Shown here piece after piece: positions 33,600 to 44,007 of a stretch of 64,000 nt of DNA. Position numbers and translations under genes: made by a program. The notes under the pieces were generated by a model, which saw only the letters and a program-made list of their open reading frames with translations, was not told the DNA's origin and did no database searches. This stretch comes from Eunapius fragilis (taxonomy: Eukaryota; Porifera; Demospongiae; Spongillida; Spongillidae). Numbering within the stretch: the first letter of the stretch is position 1; each line of letters opens with the position of its first letter. The stretch lies in assembly GCA_963681505.1 (NCBI GenBank), contig OY811973.1, positions 8,591,263-8,655,262 on the forward strand, in the 5' to 3' direction.

Positions 33600-34204
33600 C
33601 AGGGGCAGATTCATGGGGGAGGGGGGTCTTTGGGGTTTGAAGACCCCCAAGTAATGAATAATTATTTACATGTGTGGTTAATTAAATCAGTTATCTTACC
33701 GCGAAATGAAGCTTTACAGGATGTAAGCGCGTCAATCCAATGGATCTCAGATCCTTTTTCTGAGGAAACAGGTAGATCTAAGTAAACTAAATTTCAGTCT
33801 GCTAAGCATATAATATTAAATGCTTAATATACATGTGTATTTGGATCAGCTGTTGGTCACGGTGAGGCTTCGAGGGCATTGCGTTAATTATTGAGCAGCA
33901 GGAACCACAGCAGTGTGAAGAGCAAGACACAATTGTCCCCGTGGATTTGCGTCATTTGCCCAATGAAGAAGACTCATGCCCAAGTCAGTGTCTTATGAAA
34001 TGGATCTTATCATTAACGTCTTCTTTGAAGGTACCCAAAGGGGCGCTTCATCCAGCAGTTGCCACTGGTGGGGCTTTGGGTGCACACAATGGTGTTGCGT
34101 TAATTATTGAGCAGCAGGAACCACAGCAGTGTGAAGAGCAAGACACCAACTCCATCGGTCAAATACACCTGCAGTTAATGCTAGCCAGTGTTACCGACGA
34201 ACAT

Positions 34205-34888
34205 TAACTATTCCAATGCTGGACCATTTAATTACTGACCTTGACAATCGTTTTGAAGAAGCAGCAGCAGGCATTGTAGGAGAGTTAGCACAAATTCTGC
34301 CTTCTGAATTCTATTCAGCTTAATCCAAGTCATTTGAAAGAGGTTTTACAGCTATATAAGGATGACCTTCCATCAGCTAAGGCATTACATACTGAGCTGG
34401 ATTTATGGCGAACAAAATGGAAATGTGAAACTGTCAAAGCAAAACAGCTTGATACGCCTACAAAGGCTCTAAGTTTTGTTCACAAGGATTACTTTCCAAA
34501 CATTAATGTAATCCTTGTCATATCAGCTACTCTTCCAATAACTAGTTGTGAGTGTGAAAGGTCAATTCGCATGCTAAAATTCACAGCAAAAAAAGACGCA
34601 AATCATATTTTGATTCCACAAGTGATCTGTTTTTTCATATCTGATCAAAACTGTTATCACTTTGGTACAGATATGAAAAAACAGATCACTTGTGATATCA
34701 AAATATGATTTGCGCCTTTTAATGCTGTGAAACACCACTTCGAAGCACTATGGGTAATGACAGATTAAATGGTTTGGCATTGATGCTGATTCATAGAGAT
34801 GTGGAGTTGAATCCAGATGCGGTGGTTGAAGAGTTTTCTCATCGTTACCCACGCAGGCTTTTGATAATTAACCCTTTTTCAGAGTAGC
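34205..34888 (+). pseudogene. hAT transposase C-terminal dimerisation region, broken
   Basis: Segments read PMLDHLITDLDNRFEEAAAG, NPSHLKEVLQLYKDDLPSAK, SATLPITSCECERSIRMLK, and after the foldback insert LRSTMGNDRLNGLALMLIHR followed by VELNPDAVVEEF. This is the conserved hAT C-terminal region of ZMYM/P52rIPK-like transposases. A frameshift occurs near 34310. A 148-bp foldback (34582-34729) splits the CERS helix from the RLNGLALLHIHRD block. No DDE core or BED finger is present. Confidence 0.82.
34582..34729. mobile_element. Foldback MITE with CACTA-type ends
   Basis: 148 bp: two arms of about 62 bp around a 24-nt loop. It begins CACAGCAAAAAAAGACGCAA and continues to ATCATATTTTGATT; the right end is the complement. 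These ends match the CACTA element at 22394-28229 (CACAGCAAAAAAA...CGAATCATA). It looks like a non-autonomous derivative inserted in the hAT coding sequence. No clear 3-bp duplication is visible. Confidence 0.85.
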
Positions 34889-35106
34889 TAGCCCAAAGAT
34901 TATACTTGATGCTGTCAATTTTAAGTTGTTTTGGAACAGTATCATTGTGAAAAGTGCTTGAATTTCATGCCAAATAAATGAAAAACTTAAAAAAACGGCT
35001 GGGGCTGTGCCCCAGCCACCCCATGACACGTGGGGGTACGCCCACTCCCGTAACCTCCCCCTTCATGAATTTAATCTTAGGAATTCCTGGATCCGCCCCT
35101 GGAATG

Positions 35107-35917
35107 AGTTACATTTTCACCTTTGTATCATGTGCAAACTACTTGTGTTATTGTGTACTGATGTGCCATTGTAATAAGAATTAATTCCTGCTACCAGTAG
35201 CATGTATTTAATCCGCCAAATATATGCAGAACACACAAAAGGCATAAACATGCACAAAAGATCACACTCAATATGTTAATGTAAACAGCAAGATGATCAG
35301 AATTCTAGGAATACTAATAAGAAGTGGCATGGTGCCATATTTGGTCAATCATCTGCATTTTTGTCGGATATGCATGCATTGTGTGTAAATGGCTCACAGA
35401 TTTTTGTTTGAGTCAGTTAAAAACCAGTTACACAAGGAAAACCCAGAATGGGCATAGCGAAGAAATGTCCGATAAAGAAAGTATTTCAAAATTCCAAAAC
35501 AAGCAATTGCAATATGCCTTCACTGGAATGAAGATTAAAAATTTGGAGACAATGGTTTCACCTCTACCACATAAATGTAAATATCTGAGGTGGGCACACA
35601 CACATGTAACAGTGAACAATGGTTTGATGACGTATGGTGTGACTAATCAGAATAAGAAGCACTACATAAAGTTGAACGTGACCAGGGGCACGCGCAGGAT
35701 AAACGCCTAAGCTATATTATAGGAGACATTCGTAGTATCATGGGACTCTCGACTGTCTGACCTAGATGGCAACATTACAGTGGAAGAAGTTCCCACCCAC
35801 ACATGATTAATGCAAGTCACGTCGACTTGGTCTAGAGTTGGAATCCAATTGGATCAGTGCAGCACTAAATCCATTAAGAATACCAGTTTGTCAGAGGCAG
35901 TTATTTTAAATAACTGT
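35107..35917. other. Intergenic, partly shared with unit 1
   Basis: 35262-35450 matches 8820-9010. A plus-strand frame of 128 codons at 35324-35710 has no recognisable domain and covers the shared sequence, so I do not call it a gene. Confidence 0.4.
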
Positions 35918-36923
35918 GGATGAACTGAGAGAAATAGCTCCTCCATTTAGACCATTAGTAGAGATGCAATATTTCTATCCACAGTAATGGTTGTGCCTTC
36001 ATTTGCAAAAATTTGTGAAAATGTGCTATTTGTGATTAACGCTTCCACTAAGTGTAGATTGACGGAACATCGTACAATCCAAATAGTCCTTTAGAATTAA
36101 TTGATTTTACAACGAATGCAGCTGCAGTTTGCAGTATATTTGTGATGGAACATTGTACAAAAGTAACAAAAGCTGCATTGTTTAGCTTAATTGCTATTGC
36201 CTGTTCCAACTCAGAATAATCACTTCTAAAAATGCAATGTATTAAATTAACCTGTAACGAATTCTGGCTTGTTGGTGAAAATACTCCATATATGTCCATT
36301 TCAATTGAAGAACCACCAGAGAGTGCATAGTTGCACTCAAATGTCACATTAAGTGTACTTAAAGAGGAACAAATTGGCTCTGTAGATTGAACTACTCCAT
36401 AATCAATGTACAGTCCACCAAAGGCCGACTCTGCTCGAATAATGAAAATATTGCAGAGTAATATCAAAGCTGATTGAATAGTATCAGAACCTGCGGCAGC
36501 AGGTTCAATATAGGATTGATTGAGGGTTGATGAATGTCATTAATAAAACTTAACTAGCGTCTGGAGGGACAACGGAGAAACGGATCGCTTATCTCTTTAT
36601 CGCGGCGGAATGAGAGCACAACGATCTACAGTTCTACGTTTGTTCCGTGTCATAAAACGGTGTGGTTTTAGAGAAACAAACAATTTCCTGTTTCTCGTGC
36701 CCAGTCCTAAAATAATTCTCCATCGTCGTCGTCGTCGTCGTCTTCTTCTTCTTCTTCTTCTTCTTAGGAAGGTGTAACTCGAGCTAGGAACGGTTTAGAA
36801 GGACGGGAATAGTACCAATCGCTTCGAAATTTACCGGCACGTTATCCTTACATGTCATATAGACACATATCAAGTTCTATTTAATAATGTATGTAATAGA
36901 TATTTATTAATAATTTTAGGCAG

Positions 36924-36931
36924 TATAAATA
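36924..36931 (+). promoter_or_regulatory. TATA box of the first element C frame
   Basis: TATAAATA, 81 bp before ATG 37012. Confidence 0.55.
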
Positions 36932-37011
36932 CTCTAACCTGCACTAAAAATATCTGGTGTTCCTATCGCAGTTTAGTTGTTGCTTTGGCTAGTGAAGTTG
37001 TTTTTCTAAAA

Positions 37012-37716
37012 ATGCCTTTGCGTAATCAAAAGAAGAGATCTAAGCAACGAGCGGAATACCTCCATAAGCAAGACGAGAACAAAGCTAAAGCCCGAGCGCT
37101 CTACAAGGCCGATCCCGAAAAGAAGAAGGCCTCTGTACGCGACAGCTACAAGGCCGATCCCGAAAAGAAGAAGGCCTCTGTACGCGACAGCTACAAGGTC
37201 GATCCCGAAAAGAAGAAGGCCTCTGTACGCGACAGCTAAAACGCAGATATTGAATCTAAGCGATCTGCTAAAAGGTGGCGATATGAAGAGGACCTGGAGG
37301 AGAACCGTGCTGCTAAAAGGCGGCTATATGAAGAGGACCTCGAGGAGAACCGTGCTGCTAAAAGGCGGCTATATGAAGAGGACCTCGAGGAGAACCGTGC
37401 TGCTAAAAGGCGGCGATATGAAGAGAACCTCGAGGAGAACCGTGCTGCTAAAAAGCGGCGATATGAAGAGGACCTCGAGGAGAACCGTGCTGCTAAAAGG
37501 CGGCGATATGAAGAGGACCTCGAGGGAAACCGCGCTGCTAACAGGCAGATATACGAGGACAATTCAGCTGCCATTAAAGCATCTAAAAGGAGTCGGTATT
37601 GGAATGACCCCGCTGTCCGATTGGCTAAATGTGCTTCCGAGAGGACGCGGTACCGCAGGGGTCACAGCATGCACTACCACTACCACCCAATGGTATGTTA
37701 TGGCATGTTGTATTAA
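37012..37716 (+). pseudogene. Charged repeat protein in element C, one internal stop
   Basis: From ATG 37012 the frame reads MPLRNQKKRSKQRAEYLHKQ, then three 15-residue repeats (ADPEKKKASVRDSYK type). A TAA at 37237-37239 replaces the expected Tyr codon of the repeat. The same frame continues with six to seven 15-residue repeats of the type RYEEDLEENRAAKRR and ends in a basic region with HSMHYHYHPM before TAA at 37714. Both repeats are 45 nt long. I recall this KADPEKKKASVRDSYK type from many sponge predicted proteins, but cannot verify it or assign a function. The alternating acidic and basic helices suggest a nucleic-acid or scaffold role. Confidence 0.65.
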
Positions 37717-38728
37717 CATTAAAAAGCTGTGCATGCAACATTTGTAGAGCATAGTCGGGCGGTGTTTGGTCGGGCTTGTCACCCTACTACCTGACCAAAC
37801 GCGGTAGTAGGGCCCGCACAACTATGTACAGCACGGATCTGCACAAAACCATTCACTTCACATGTAAAGCATGCAACTGTGTGTACAGTAGTATAGTGTC
37901 TATTGTTTTAATCTGATGTATAAAAAGGCTTATTTGAAGGCTTCCTTATCTGTCTAGCCATGTACATGTGTTGCAACTATGAATATAATTGCAGTTGCAA
38001 GGGCTGAGAACTATAGGTGAAATGAAAATAACTGCTACCTTATCCTTCTCCCATATAGCTACTCCTTGTATGAACCCAAATCTCATGCACTAATGGAGCT
38101 TCTAAGTGAAGTAAATGATGCCTTTTGTAAGTCTCATCCATTGCTATAGCTCAAAAGGTTGTTACTAGATCTGCCCATGCAGCAGTAAGTAAGATTGGGG
38201 CAGAGGCATTGGTTTCTAAAGCACATGTATCAATTCATGATACATGCAAAAGTGTGGTATTCACCTAACTTAAGCCAATCTCATGTACATTTCAAGTGCT
38301 TTGTCCATTGTACACACCACCAGCACTAGCAGCAGACTTTCTTGCCACCACATGCCGCCAATAGTCTTGTACTTTTGCAAATCAACTTTTTATAGCTACC
38401 ATAAGGTACTTCTACTCTCACATTTATGTAGTGAAAAATTCAGACATTCTGCCCACACTCATAACGCTGCAGACCCTGTCCACAGATATTACTCACCTGA
38501 AATATCAATCTACATGGTGCCATGTTATCCCAGATCTACATGCAGTCATGTAGTTCACTTCCTGAGTTCCCACACTATCCAGCTTTACTTCATGTAGGCT
38601 ACACCTCCATGTTTAGATTGGAGCCTTTTCAAATTTGACCAATAAAATTTTAGCACATGCCGTTAATATGATGGAATTGGACCAATATAAATATAGCACA
38701 GTCTGTACATGTGTTAAGGCTTTGCAGG
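37717..38728. other. Spacer between the two element C frames
   Basis: No domain-bearing frame. A short inverted repeat near 37752-37817 (AGTCGGGCGGTGTTTGGTCG region) is visible. The rest is unassigned. Confidence 0.4.
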
Positions 38729-38736
38729 TATAAAAG
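38729..38736 (+). promoter_or_regulatory. TATA box of the second element C frame
   Basis: TATAAAAG, 155 bp before ATG 38892. Confidence 0.6.
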
Positions 38737-38891
38737 TCAGTCATGCACCCGCTGAATTATAGTGCACTTTGCAAAAAGAGGTAAGAATTTAATAATATAC
38801 TCTGTGTGGATTCACGTGTAAACTTGCTTGAAAAAAGAATAAGGTAAAAATTTTTAAAATCATTCTCTCAGTCTCTGTCACGTACATGTAG

Positions 38892-39425
38892 ATGTCAGCT
38901 GAAGACCTTACGGGGTTTTTTAATCAAGAGGGGTCGGAGGAGGAAGAGGACGACATACATCCTCCGACTCCTCTCCCCTTCACCCCGCCACCTCCAGAAG
39001 CCCCGCCACTCCTACAACCACCAGCAGCACTGCCCCCACCACCACTACCAGCAGCGCTACCCCCGCCGGCACCACCAGCGCTGCCCCCGCCGGCACCACC
39101 AGCGCTGACCCCGCCGGCACCACCAGCGCTACCCCCGCCTGCACCACCAGCGCTGCCCCCGCCGGTGTTCCTGGCGGAACAACAAGCAGGGATAATCCCG
39201 CCACCACCACCACCAGCTGTGCTCCCGCCGGTACCACCGCCGCCTGTGCTCCCTCCCTGGCCTGCATGGCCACTGCCACCCTGGCAGAATGCAGCATGGC
39301 GGGGAGGCCGGGGAGGAGGACGTCCCCGCAGGAGACGAGGGCGCGGGCAAGGACAATTAACAATAAACACTACTAATTCATATAATTATAATTATTATTA
39401 TTTAAGTTATTTATTATTGCATTAA
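38892..39425 (+). CDS. Acidic, proline-rich, RG-rich protein in element C
   Basis: 177 aa from ATG 38892. Three zones: an acidic N-terminus (EEEEDD), a central run of about 100 residues of Pro/Ala with PPAPPAL heptads, and a C-terminal RGGRGGGRPRRRRGRGQGQ tail followed by a Tyr/Asn-rich end. It is low complexity and probably disordered; RG-rich tails often bind RNA. The frame is open in a repetitive GC-rich tract, and the antisense frames are shadows. It may be the N-terminal part or first exon of a larger element protein. No family is assigned. Confidence 0.5.
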   Translation: MSAEDLTGFFNQEGSEEEEDDIHPPTPLPFTPPPPEAPPLLQPPAALPPPPLPAALPPPAPPALPPPAPPALTPPAPPALPPPAPPALPPPVFLAEQQAGIIPPPPPPAVLPPVPPPPVLPPWPAWPLPPWQNAAWRGGRGGGRPRRRRGRGQGQLTINTTNSYNYNYYYLSYLLLH

Positions 39426-40005
39426 GAGATAAAGGGGATCGTCCAAATTATATATGCTCTTCCTACATTTCATCGACGGTGAAAAAAAACCTATGAAACA
39501 AGTAAATAAAAACATTCTCTAACGAGAGAGTTGTTGGTATATAGGATTGACCAATGGTGGTGTAAAAAGCACGGAAACAAGAGTGACAGAAATTTTACTG
39601 GAAAATTGAAATAGGCCTATATTTAGCACACAATATAACACATGCCTGAGTAATGGACTAAATATAGGCCTATTTCAATTTTCCAGTAAAATTTCTGTCA
39701 CTCTTGTTTCCGTGCTTTTTACACCACCATTGGTCAATCCTATATACCAACAACTCTCTCGTTAGAGAATGTTTTTATTTACTTGTGATAAATAGATATT
39801 AGCACCACATTGAGCATTTCTATAAAAAGTGCTATGTTGTATTGTAGTATTGATATAGTACATTTTCTGAAATAGCAAAAGACAGTTCCAATGTAATTTT
39901 CTGGAGAGTTGGAATTACACATATCATCAAAGACTCATCGTAATTCGTTTAATTATTGTCTGAGTATGAAACTGCCAATACAGAGTGAATCATTATTGTG
40001 TCTAC

Positions 40006-40170
40006 GTCATGCCGCATCACGTAAAAAGGAATGCATCGAAATTGGACAAACCTAGTTAGTTAACTAACGTAACACCGATGCGCACACGGCACAAAGGCCT
40101 TCAACCGCCATGTTGTTTGCTAATTTGCAAGCCCATTTCATGCATTCCTCATTACGTGACGCGGCATGAC
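40006..40170. mobile_element. Imperfect foldback
   Basis: Arms start GTCATGCCGCATCACGTAA, with its near complement at 40140-40170 (TTACGTGACGCGGCATGAC). It is about 165 bp in total. No coding capacity. Confidence 0.6.
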
Positions 40171-40255
40171 TAAAATGCGGCATGACTAAAACGCAGCATT
40201 TGCATCTTTGACAAAGTCTTTGCACTGTGAATGGGAATTCCTCCAAGTCAAACCA

Positions 40256-41335
40256 GACTGTGCAAATGCTTTTAAACTACTCAATGAGAAGATCAAGAAG
40301 GAATTCTTTTCAGCAAAGTAGAGGAAGGTTTGTTTGATCTGCCAACATCTCTAGCAGGACTAGGGATTTTTGACCCCACCAAGACTGCATCTTTAGCCTA
40401 CCAGACATCTAGTGAAGGAACTAATGTGTTTGTTGAAGCACTGAAAGGAGTTAATGTCTTTGATCCAGCACAACATATAGAGACTCTTTGGGCTGCCAGA
40501 AAACATGAAGGATGAAACATACCAATCTATACTATTAACAGTATTTTGATGCAGTTAACACCAAATAGCCTTAAAAGAGCTATTTGAGGCAAAACATCAG
40601 CATGGTTGGCTGTTCTACCACTTGCTACCTGCCACTTTGACCTGGCTCTGTTGGCTCAATTTACAGATGGTTTAGGCGGTTCACTACATGTGTGTCCCGA
40701 CAGACTTGTATTCAAAGTGTGATGGTTGTGGAGCCTCACTAACAATGCTACATGCCTATTACCCAGAGACATAATGAGATTAGAAATTGCGTTGGAGATA
40801 CTAAATTGTTGCTGTGTGGACACAGGTTGTCAGAGAACCAATAGTCAGAGAGGCAGAAACACAAGTAGGTGACTCAGAACTGAGGCTTGATTCGGGAGTA
40901 CGTGGTGTTTGGCAATCTCAAGCAGAGGCACTATTATTAGACTTCACGGATATTGATACAGATGCTCCACCCTACAGTTATCGTATACACCAGAATCAGT
41001 TCTTGAATCGGGAGCTCAGGACAAAAGAGGATGTGCAAACAAGCAGTGGAAGATCGTAGAGGTACTTTTACACCCTTTGTGACTTCAGTAGATGGATTCT
41101 GCATTGGGAAGCTGAGCACTTCCTTGAGAGAATGTTGCAATAGCCTTTTGTACAAACGTGTGGCTTCATCAGAGCAAGGCTTTCGCTTGCCATCATTAGA
41201 GCAGCCAGCTTATGCCTAAGGGGTTCCAGAGTAAAGTGGAGAAGTGGCCTGGGCTTTGATGATGGGGCCCCTGAGGCCCCCTTTATACTCGACCATGCAT
41301 CTCCAACTGGGTTCCGGGCATATGATTAATTATTT
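40256..41335 (+). pseudogene. Retroelement polyprotein C-terminal half, unit 2
   Basis: Broken frames read LFDLPTSLAGLGIFDPTKTA, VFVEALKGVNVFDPAQHIET, then REPIVREAETQVGDSELRLD, LLLDFTDIDTDAPPYSYRIH and GTFTPFVTSVDGF. The LP-x-x-xGGLGI block normally follows the RT thumb in a retroelement class common in sponges and cnidarians (recognised from memory). The last 430 bp match 9040-9476. Several stops and frameshifts make it non-functional. Confidence 0.65.
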
Positions 41336-41388
41336 ATTTCTTTTAAAAAATTAAAATTAAACATCTTTAAAAAAATTGTCTAGTTGGA

Positions 41389-41521
41389 CTTACCCGACCT
41401 TCGCGGAGATTTGTATGATAGCGAGTGTGGTCTATTATCACATAATTAAGACTGTGGGGCTTTATATCATGTATAGCCACATACGCTATCAGATGGAGAG
41501 GTCGGGTTACGCCCAACTAGA
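41389..41521. mobile_element. Short inverted-repeat element (MITE), unit 2
   Basis: Copy of 9528-9687. It lacks CCATCT in the left arm and about 20 bp in the right arm. Confidence 0.7.
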
Positions 41522-41529
41522 TATTATAT

Positions 41530-42333
41530 CCAGCACTGAAGAGACTTCGCCCGTTAGTTAAAATGAGGGTGGCTCAGCCAAATAGCAATGTGCGCCAACA
41601 TATGTCCTAGAAGTATGGTATTCAAGCTCTAACAACGGCTATATATTTCTGTGGTTTGAACACAGGCGTGAAATACCTTAGATATTAAGAAGACATTGCA
41701 AATCGCGTATATAATTTTTATGCGATATGCCTGCATACTTAATGATTTTTGTCCTATGCTTTGTTAGATTACTATCGCTTTGCAAATCTTTCTATATTGC
41801 CTCTAAAAATAGGCTTTCTTCTCAAGATGCTTCTGTGACTATGGTAACGAGTTAGTTCGATCAGTCATTTCACCATACTGTCACCACGTTGAAAGCACCA
41901 TGTTAGTTTAATTGGATGCAGAGTAGTGCGTTTCTCACCTGTGTCAGGATATCAATTTCGGTATCGAACTGGAGTGCTTATGGTACAGTCAGCCAGCAAG
42001 TTCAGTCGCTTTAGTTTCTCTACGTCCAAGGGGCGAGGTTGAGATCATAAATGGTATTGACACCAAGTTCATAACATGATTGTGAATTTGCCTAGACACA
42101 CCTTTGATATTTTAGTGATCCGCAAAGCATCTCAGCTCAAAGAAAATGTTTCGCTATCGATATTATAAATTATGATTACCGGTACTATACGAATTCATTG
42201 TATCACGTATTCATGAAGGTACCGTATTACGTCAGATAAGGAAATTTACGCGTAAGGAAGCCCAAGCAGGTAATATCCAGCGATGCAGACGACTGCGACC
42301 TCTACTAATTTAATATTATGTCGCTTGCACGTG
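41530..42333 (+). promoter_or_regulatory. Upstream region of PHYH copy 2
   Basis: Collinear with 9690-10494. It lacks the 10 bp with the donor-like GTAAGT, so the ATG at 42283 is in frame with the gene here only. Confidence 0.4.
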
Positions 42334-43404
42334 ATGAAATCCTTCCACGGTTCAGCCGTGTACACTGTGGTACCACCCCAGCCTCCCAAGAAGCCGGGAC
42401 AGCTGGAACCTCACCAAGTGCAGGAGTTCTTCGACAAGGGCTTTGTGGTCCTCCCCTCGTTCTTCACGGCAGAAGACTTGGCCCCAGTCATCGAGGCCAT
42501 TAACAACTGCGTCGACATCCTTGCCACAAAACTGTACAACGCGGGAAAGATCAGGGACAGATGCGAAGGCGCGGGCTTCTACCAGCGGTTAACTCTTATC
42601 GAGCAGCAGTTCAGTGGGGCGGCGGTCCTACTGCACAAAATGGGGTACCTGCCCCCAGCCTTCCAGAACCTCTGGTCCAACGAGAGACTCCTTAATGTTG
42701 TGGAACAGCTAATAGGACCGGACATAGCCGGCCATCCCGTTTGGAACCTCCGAACCAAGACGCCCCACAACCAGCAAACCACCGTCCCGTGGCATCAGGA
42801 CAACGCCTACCTGGACCCTTCAGCCCTCCACACGCTCCAGCCCACGGCTTGGATCCCGCTCATCGACGCCAACATGGTTAACGGGTGCATGCAGGTGGCC
42901 TCTGGCGGGCATAAGGCGGGAATCACCGCCACCCACACCTGCTGCGCGGGAAACACATGGTACGTGGAACTCGACGAACTCGAGATGCAGAGAACACTGG
43001 GTGTCGACATGGCACGTGATGTAGTCACGTGCGAAGTTCCCTTTGGCGGCATCCTCTTACTGAACAACGCTGTCCCCCATCGCAGCCTAGAGAACCTGTC
43101 AAACCAGATAAGGTGGAGCCTGGACCTCCGTTGGCAGCGGCCAGACATGCCCAATGGGTTCTACAGCCTGAAGGAGAATGTGGTGATGAGAAGGGCTGGG
43201 GACCAGGATTACAAAATCGACTGGAGCAGATTTGCTGGAGTCAATCGCACGGAGCTACAGGCCAAGGCAGCTGGTCACAACGATGAGGATGAGTTTGACA
43301 CCACCATCCATGGGCCGTGGATGAAGAGGTGGGAGATAGTACATCACAACAGGCACACACAGGGGCTTAAAGATGGCAGCTCTTGGCACGATCAAAAAGC
43401 TTGA
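42334..43404 (+). CDS. Phytanoyl-CoA dioxygenase family protein, copy 2
   Basis: 356 aa, intronless, with the same iron and 2-oxoglutarate ligands as copy 1 (H154, D156, H249, R260). It differs from copy 1 by about six substitutions, such as K/Q in LEPHQVQEFF, D/N in INNCVD, K/R in GKIRDR and L/V in MARDVVT. None touches the active site. ATG 42283 would extend the protein by 17 residues, but this extension does not exist in copy 1, so I prefer 42334. The gene is convergent with PTRHD1 copy 2 (161 bp between stops). Confidence 0.9.
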   Translation: MKSFHGSAVYTVVPPQPPKKPGQLEPHQVQEFFDKGFVVLPSFFTAEDLAPVIEAINNCVDILATKLYNAGKIRDRCEGAGFYQRLTLIEQQFSGAAVLLHKMGYLPPAFQNLWSNERLLNVVEQLIGPDIAGHPVWNLRTKTPHNQQTTVPWHQDNAYLDPSALHTLQPTAWIPLIDANMVNGCMQVASGGHKAGITATHTCCAGNTWYVELDELEMQRTLGVDMARDVVTCEVPFGGILLLNNAVPHRSLENLSNQIRWSLDLRWQRPDMPNGFYSLKENVVMRRAGDQDYKIDWSRFAGVNRTELQAKAAGHNDEDEFDTTIHGPWMKRWEIVHHNRHTQGLKDGSSWHDQKA

Positions 43405-43565
43405 TGAACATTGTGTGTGTGGTGTCGTCTTGTTAATCCTCACATCCCAGAGCTGAGACATTTTTACTTTGTGTCATGCTTGTATGCCATGTAGTTAGAT
43501 TTATCCCTCCTCCTGAATACACCAACTCCCCCCACCATTCACATTTTAACATTTTTGAATTGTGT

Positions 43566-43967
43566 CTATTTGAATAGTTTGAATTTTCTGAACAAGTCTT
43601 GTACCTGGGATTTGGGGTAAGGTTTGGTGGCCAGGCAGGTGGGGATGTTCTCTGGCTGCTCGATCCAAAGCTTATGGTCCACCTCCCTTCCCAGGAGGGA
43701 GCCTGCCAGTGTAAGGAGGTCAGCTTCACTGTCAACCTAAGCAAAGAGGTAAAAAGGTATCCTTCTGACCATACAGCATCTCCACACAGTCCAATAGTCA
43801 ATTATTCTAAGTCTACATAGGTGTGAAAGAGATGCCAGTGGGTGGTAATCCCACAGCATATTACTTTAAAACAATATTCATGAATGGTAATACCAGCACA
43901 TCCGACTATCTAAAGAGTTAACATACATGTAATTTAAAGCACGTTGACTGATGGAAATGCTGTTTGT

Positions 43968-44007
<40 letters not shown>

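Larger units (their letters stand above)
33600..35101 (+). mobile_element. hAT-type element, internally deleted
   Basis: Ends are CAGGGGCAGATTCATGG and, inverted, CAGGGGCGGATCCAGGAA, a common hAT terminus. Both sides are followed by GAATG (33595-33599 and 35102-35106). hAT duplications are normally 8 bp, so only part of the duplication is preserved or the match is by chance. Inside is an internal duplication (TTAATTATTGAGCAGCAGGA at about 33883 and 34108) and a broken transposase C-terminus. Confidence 0.75.
36484..39785 (+). mobile_element. Helitron-like foldback element C, 3.3 kb with coding cargo
   Basis: Starts TC after A36483 and ends ACTTG before T39786, no target duplication. The 5' hairpin is GAACCTGC-GGCA-GCAGGTTC followed by AATATAGGATTGA. 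A GTC/TTC microsatellite is at 36723-36766. The 3' hairpin (39499-39785) has arms of about 128 bp that appear perfectly complementary, but their sequence differs from the other family members. Between the ends lie two TATA-led reading frames (37012-37716 and 38892-39425). No Rep/helicase is present, so it may be a cargo-bearing or deleted relative of the autonomous element. Confidence 0.82.
35918..39925 (-). pseudogene. Truncated beta-helix fragment split by a 3.3 kb element
   Basis: Blocks 35918-36483 and 39786-39925 match the ectodomain of gene 2 (about 31640-32330). Peptides include FECNYALSGGSSIEMDIYGV and IHCIFRSDYSELEQAIAI. Joining across the element at 36484-39785 restores collinearity with gene 2 around 32205-32230. 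No N- or C-terminus remains. It is equivalent to the fragment at 4856-6665, but its sequence is closer to gene 2. Confidence 0.82.

Noticed and set aside
37250-37747. Frame with RRTVLLKGGYMKRT repeats
   Set aside because: Off-frame reading of the 45-nt EEDLEENRAAKRR repeat.
38924-39370. Gly-rich antisense frames opposite the proline-rich frame
   Set aside because: Shadow of the GC-rich CCGCCGGCACCACCAGCG-type repeat. The plus frame has an upstream TATA box and ordered acidic, proline and RG zones.
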